Assembly (NCBI GenBank): GCA_964348955.1
Contig: CAYGEN010000029.1
Span: 1 to 9,027, forward strand
DNA: 9,027 nucleotides
From: 2-01-FULL-51-21 sp964348955
GTDB taxonomy: Bacteria > Patescibacteriota > Minisyncoccia > Phycocordibacterales > 2-01-FULL-51-21
Direction of reading: 5' to 3'
Every line of letters begins with the position of its first letter. The first letter of the stretch is position 1. The position numbers and the translations under genes are program-made. Below, piece after piece: positions 7,147-9,027 of the stretch. The notes under the pieces were generated by a model. The model ran no database searches. It had not been told where the DNA came from and saw nothing but the letters and a program-made list of their open reading frames with translations.

Positions 7147-7767
7147 CTATCGTTCATAATTCCTTATTCCCGCTTCCCCATCCTTCCATGGTATGCTAAA
7201 CGCTTCAAATTCCGGCAGTAGCTTCCTTCCGTATAAAAGCCGTGCAATGACCTCCGCGTGAGATTTCGCGCCGGTGAGTGCATTGTGGGGCATGGGTTCC
7301 GCAGGAATGCCGACATACTGTAAAACGGCGTCCAAATCGAGCGCGGAGCGCTGGTGTACCATTGGAATTTCCATGCCGCGTTTGGTCATGTGCATAAAGG
7401 CAAGGGTGTGCGTGTCAATCGTGCGATATGCGAGCGGCCAATCTAGGTGCGCCCGACCCGCAGCGGCTTTCAGAAAATCTCGGTCAAAAGAAGGATTTTG
7501 CCCGGCAAGGGTGTGCTCTGGTACGCTCGTTACCCACGTGAGAAACTGTGCCACGAGCTCCCCTTCAGACGGTTTGCGCGAATCACTAATCTCATCACGC
7601 GTAAAACCACAAACCTTAAGCGCCTCGTCCATGATGTGCGCGCCGTCCCATATCCTACATTCACCGTAAAACTGATTTTCCGGGGCATTAAAATCCAAAG
7701 CGCCCACGCTCACCATTGAGTGCTTGTGGTATTCAGTGCCCGACGCTTCAACATCAACAACAATCAT
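7147..7767 (-). CDS. DnaQ/RNase T-like 3'-5' exonuclease-fold protein (DEDDh variant)
   Basis: The 206-aa protein has the ribonuclease-H-like exonuclease fold. Motif ExoI is VVDVEASG (D5, E7), ExoII is AGQNPSFDRDFL (D95), and ExoIII is PHNALTGAKSHAEV (H161). In typical DEDDh enzymes the pattern is HxAxxDA; here the last acidic position is Gly (G166). The fourth metal ligand is therefore missing, or supplied by another residue such as E172. It could act on DNA or RNA 3' ends, or be a related fold with weak activity. The size fits a stand-alone RNase T/oligoribonuclease-type protein without polymerase or UvrC domains. It is on the same strand as the glucan genes but has no obvious functional link to them. 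Start ATG at 7765-7767 with a repeat just upstream and no Shine-Dalgarno; the last residues (RNYER) resemble the repeat-coded tails of its neighbours. Stop TAG. Confidence 0.8.
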   Translation of the reverse strand: MIVVDVEASGTEYHKHSMVSVGALDFNAPENQFYGECRIWDGAHIMDEALKVCGFTRDEISDSRKPSEGELVAQFLTWVTSVPEHTLAGQNPSFDRDFLKAAAGRAHLDWPLAYRTIDTHTLAFMHMTKRGMEIPMVHQRSALDLDAVLQYVGIPAEPMPHNALTGAKSHAEVIARLLYGRKLLPEFEAFSIPWKDGEAGIRNYER

Positions 7768-7773
7768 ATAATG

Positions 7774-7902
7774 AGAAGTACGAATTAAAAATTATGGAGT
7801 ACGGACGGATGGAAAAACAAGGCCGTGCGTGTGCTTGTGTAAAAGTCGGCGCGCCGCACTCATTCTTACTTCGTACGTCATTCTTCCTACTTCGTATTTA
7901 CG
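7774..7902. repeat. Spacer bounded by inverted GAAGTAC repeats
   Basis: The left side has AGAAGTACGAATT (7774-7786) followed by AAAAATTA. The right side has TACTTCGTAC (7868-7877) and TACTTCGTATTTACG (7888-7902) in the opposite orientation. The right copy overlaps the last codons and stop of the membrane-protein gene. The 80-odd bases between hold no ORF or hairpin that I can support. The arrangement mirrors the spacer at 5684-5814. Confidence 0.5.
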
Positions 7903-8288
7903 CAGTTTGCCGCCGCATGATACCCGGCAAGCTCCGCGTCATTCTTTGTGGCAAACCAAATCTTGTTTGCGTCCTTGATGCGCGAAGCGCCCGAACACGT
8001 CGGCAGGTAGTAGGCGGTGCCGTTTTTGGAGGCAACATACGCGCCGCTTTTTGCCGGTTCTGCAAGTGCTTTAACCGCTCGCACATGCGCCGATACCGCC
8101 GCCTGCGCCGCCGCCGTTTCTGCGGTGTTTTTAACGGTAAGAGATGCTCCGCGCTCTTCCAAAGACGAGAGCCGCCCCAAACCAAAAGAGGCGGTACCGA
8201 CCAGTATGATGACGAATGCGAGCACAAGGGAGCGTGAGACATCCTTGCCAACTGCCAAGCGCTCTGCTATTCTTGCGAACACAGCCAT
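7887..8288 (-). CDS. Single-pass membrane protein with C-terminal Ada-like metal-binding domain
   Basis: The 133-aa protein has a short basic N-terminus, one hydrophobic segment (about residues 20-38, SLVLAFVIILVGTASFGLG), an Ala-rich region likely to be helical or coiled (about 42-78), and a C-terminal domain from about 83. That domain reads YVASKNGTAYYLPTCSGA (C98), then RIKDANKIWFATKNDAELAGYHAAANC (C129, shown in parts). The pattern of a Cys after the strand pair, KIWF, then AGY and a final Cys resembles the Ada N-terminal metal-binding fold found alone in many CPR membrane proteins. It has two Cys rather than the four of Ada, so zinc binding or alkyl transfer is not assured. The orientation is probably N-in with the domain outside. 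The last codons and TAG lie in a GAAGTAC-type repeat. Start ATG at 8286-8288. Confidence 0.75.
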   Translation of the reverse strand: MAVFARIAERLAVGKDVSRSLVLAFVIILVGTASFGLGRLSSLEERGASLTVKNTAETAAAQAAVSAHVRAVKALAEPAKSGAYVASKNGTAYYLPTCSGASRIKDANKIWFATKNDAELAGYHAAANCVNTK

Positions 8289-8290
8289 CT

Positions 8291-8310
8291 ATTGCAGTAT
8301 ATCCTGCAAT
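8291..8310 (-). promoter_or_regulatory. Inverted repeat overlapping a possible -10 box
   Basis: ATTGCAG (8291-8297) and CTGCAAT (8304-8310) form a perfect 7-bp inverted repeat around a 6-base centre, just upstream of the membrane-protein start. On the minus strand the centre includes TATACT (8296-8301), a 5/6 match to -10, seven bases before the ATG, which would give a nearly leaderless mRNA. No convincing -35 is visible. It could be an operator or a small hairpin. Confidence 0.3.
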
Positions 8311-8403
8311 GGCGTTTTAAAAAAGAATTTATACGCAGTTTTGTATTATTCGTAATTCACTGGTCGGGCAGACTTAATTCATACTTCGTACTCATCTAAC
8401 TTT

Positions 8404-8676
8404 ATGGCAACAAAAAAGGCCGGCGGCTCGGCGAAAAACCTGCGCGACTCCAATCCGAAATATCTCGGTGTCAAGCGTTATGCGGGAGAGACGGTCGCAA
8501 CCGGCGAGATATTGGTGCGTCAGCGAGGTACGCGCATTCTCCCTGGCAGAAGCGTTGGTACGGGCAAAGACCATACGCTCTTCGCGCTCAAGGACGGTAC
8601 GGTGTCTTTTCGGACTAAGCGAAAGGTGGGATTTAACAACCGCACCAAAGTCCTGCGAATGATTGAAGTCTCTTAA
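8404..8676 (+). CDS. rpmA: 50S ribosomal protein L27 (bL27)
   Basis: The 90-aa protein matches bL27 from end to end: MATKKAGGSAKN, RDSNPKYLGVKRYAGE (14-29), VRQRGTRILPG (38-48), VGTGKDHTLFALKDGTVSF (51-69) and a basic C-terminus. L27 sits near the peptidyl-transferase centre, and its N-terminal tail contacts the tRNA ends. The tail here begins directly with MATKKAGG, with no N-terminal extension of the kind processed by Prp in Firmicutes. It is the only protein gene on the plus strand and stands alone, without the usual rplU (L21) before or obgE after. It is divergent from the membrane-protein gene across 115 bases. Start ATG at 8404; the upstream bases (CATCTAACTTT) hold no Shine-Dalgarno. 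The TAA stop (8674-8676) runs straight into the A-tract of the terminator hairpin. Confidence 0.97.
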   Translation: MATKKAGGSAKNLRDSNPKYLGVKRYAGETVATGEILVRQRGTRILPGRSVGTGKDHTLFALKDGTVSFRTKRKVGFNNRTKVLRMIEVS

Positions 8677-8678
8677 AA

Positions 8679-8710
8679 AACCCCGCTCTTTCTGCGGAAA
8701 GAGCGGGGTT
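8679..8710. terminator. Intrinsic terminator hairpin after rpmA
   Basis: A perfect 14-bp stem (8679-8692 with 8697-8710) closes a TGCG loop and is GC-rich at its base (CCCCGCTC). The six-base tract at 8675-8680 is A on the plus strand, so the U-tract lies on the minus-strand transcript; on the plus strand only TT follows. It should stop antisense transcription strongly and rpmA transcription at least partly. Confidence 0.8.
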
Positions 8711-8757
8711 ACCACGCTCCTCTACGGGGAACCGCGCGCAGTTACAAGACCCCCTCC

Positions 8758-8811
8758 ACGCTTCGTGCATTCATATCCAATGCTATGTTTTGATATGAAT
8801 GTGCGAAGCGT
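8758..8811 (+). other. 20-bp stem hairpin with two G-U pairs
   Basis: Positions 8758-8777 pair with 8792-8811 across a 14-base loop. The only two non-Watson-Crick positions are T8766-G8803 and G8767-T8802, which are G-U pairs in a plus-strand RNA but A-C mismatches in a minus-strand RNA. This suggests selection as a plus-strand transcript, probably in the rpmA 3' region. No T-tract follows, so it is not a standard terminator. It could be a REP-like element or an RNA stability hairpin. Confidence 0.7.
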
Positions 8812-8819
8812 GAAGAAGC

Positions 8820-8853
8820 GTAAAAAGTGTACGATATATCGTACACTTTTTAC
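8820..8853. terminator. 34-bp perfect palindrome, likely bidirectional terminator
   Basis: The sequence from 8820 to 8853 equals its own reverse complement (centre GATATATC). Either RNA strand would form A5-GTGTACG-loop-CGTACAC-U5, the layout of a bidirectional intrinsic terminator. It lies 33 bases before the -35 box of the strong plus-strand promoter, where it would insulate that unit from rpmA. An operator for a dimeric regulator is an alternative reading. Confidence 0.6.
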
Positions 8854-8886
8854 TTGTGTGGGGGCACGTTATTTCTTCGGGGACTA

Positions 8887-8914
8887 TTGACAAATACGGC
8901 ATTAGGTGTATGAT
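8887..8914 (+). promoter_or_regulatory. Near-consensus sigma-70 promoter, probable rRNA operon promoter
   Basis: TTGACA (8887-8892, perfect -35), a 16-bp spacer and TATGAT (8909-8914, 5/6 match) form the best promoter in the window. Transcription should start near 8920-8922. No gene-sized ORF follows before the window ends, but a boxA-like element and a long hairpin do, which fits a stable-RNA operon. Confidence 0.75.
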
Positions 8915-8920
8915 AGGAGG

Positions 8921-9027
8921 TATAGTTCTTTGATAAGACTTGGCGTACGGTCATAGCGAAAAGTGGCTTAACCAATAGGCCATTCCTCGCTATGACCACA
9001 CAGGCCATGGTTCCTCCTCGGATTAGA
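8921..9027 (+). ncRNA. Putative 16S rRNA operon leader with boxA and stem-loop
   Basis: Just after the predicted start, GTTCTTTGATAA (8925-8936) closely matches the rRNA antitermination boxA (Bacillus type TGTTCTTTGAAAA), which binds NusB/NusE. A long hairpin follows (8949-8997). The window ends in GGATTAGA; bacterial 16S RNA begins with a short leader and AGAGTTTGATC, so the last AGA could be the start of that motif. The 16S gene itself is not visible, so this rests on promoter, boxA and position. A leader of another structured RNA or of a gene starting with the ATG at 9007 is possible. Confidence 0.6.
8949..8997 (+). other. Two-part hairpin in the putative rRNA leader
   Basis: GGTCATAGCGA (8949-8959) pairs perfectly with 8987-8997. 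After a 3x3 internal loop (AAA/TCC), GTGGCTTA (8963-8970) pairs with TAGGCCAT (8976-8983), closing a 5-base ACCAA loop. Two pairs of the upper stem are G-U only on the plus strand, supporting plus-strand transcription. Confidence 0.75.

Noticed and set aside
8663..8890. Plus-strand 75-codon ORF overlapping the rpmA end
   Set aside because: It runs through the terminator, the wobble hairpin and the palindrome, and its product has no family pattern.
8915..8920. AGGAGG on the plus strand as a ribosome binding site
   Set aside because: It falls between the -10 box and the expected transcription start, and no start codon with an extended frame follows at a suitable distance.
8850..9008. A 52-codon minus-strand ORF preceded by AGGAGG and ending at the palindrome, with the frame open upstream to the window edge
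   Set aside because: The SD and the stop-plus-hairpin layout are attractive, but the product has no recognisable pattern, the ORF lies antisense to a strong promoter, boxA and hairpin, and the G-U polarity favours the plus strand. It remains a low-probability small gene or gene end.
8937..9010. Resemblance to 5S rRNA (GGTCATAGCG and, on the minus strand, GGTTAAGCC)
   Set aside because: The conserved middle part (CCCATnCCGAAC) and the remaining helices are absent, and the segment folds as a simple hairpin.
9007..9027. Plus-strand ATG reading open to the window end (MVPPRIR)
   Set aside because: Only seven codons are visible and no Shine-Dalgarno precedes it; the rRNA-leader reading explains the region better.

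Overview
The window looks like a chromosomal segment of a Candidate Phyla Radiation bacterium (Patescibacteria, probably Parcubacteria-like). This is inferred from gene style, not from a marker tree. The signs are compact intracellular enzymes, almost no Shine-Dalgarno sequences, a stand-alone L27 gene, a small membrane protein with an Ada-like Cys domain, and a dispersed GAAGTAC-type short repeat that runs into gene ends. All genes use standard stops; TGA is used once, at the end of the ROK gene.

Positions 1-7074, minus strand: a co-directional run with short gaps reads GT4 glycogen-synthase-like glycosyltransferase, GH57 alpha-glucan enzyme, a DUF5752-like small protein, GH15 glucoamylase-like hydrolase, archaeal-type phosphoglucose/phosphomannose isomerase, ROK sugar kinase, and tRNA-Pro(GGG) as the last gene. 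None of the enzymes has a signal peptide. Together they make sense as cytoplasmic alpha-glucan turnover: polymer synthesis (GT4), remodelling or cleavage (GH57), glucose release (GH15), phosphorylation (ROK) and isomerisation to fructose-6-phosphate (PGI/PMI).

Positions 7147-8288, minus strand: a DnaQ/RNase T-like DEDDh exonuclease homologue in which the last acidic residue is replaced by Gly, then a one-pass membrane protein with a C-terminal Ada-like domain. The spacers carry the GAAGTAC repeats.

Positions 8289-9027, plus strand: a 115-bp divergent spacer, then rpmA (L27) and a gene-free stretch of about 350 bases rich in signals. It holds a perfect 14-bp stem terminator, a 20-bp stem with G-U pairs, a 34-bp perfect palindrome, a near-consensus promoter (TTGACA-16-TATGAT), a boxA-like antitermination sequence and a long hairpin. 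I read the last 140 bases as the promoter and leader of a ribosomal RNA operon whose 16S gene would begin at, or just past, the right edge.
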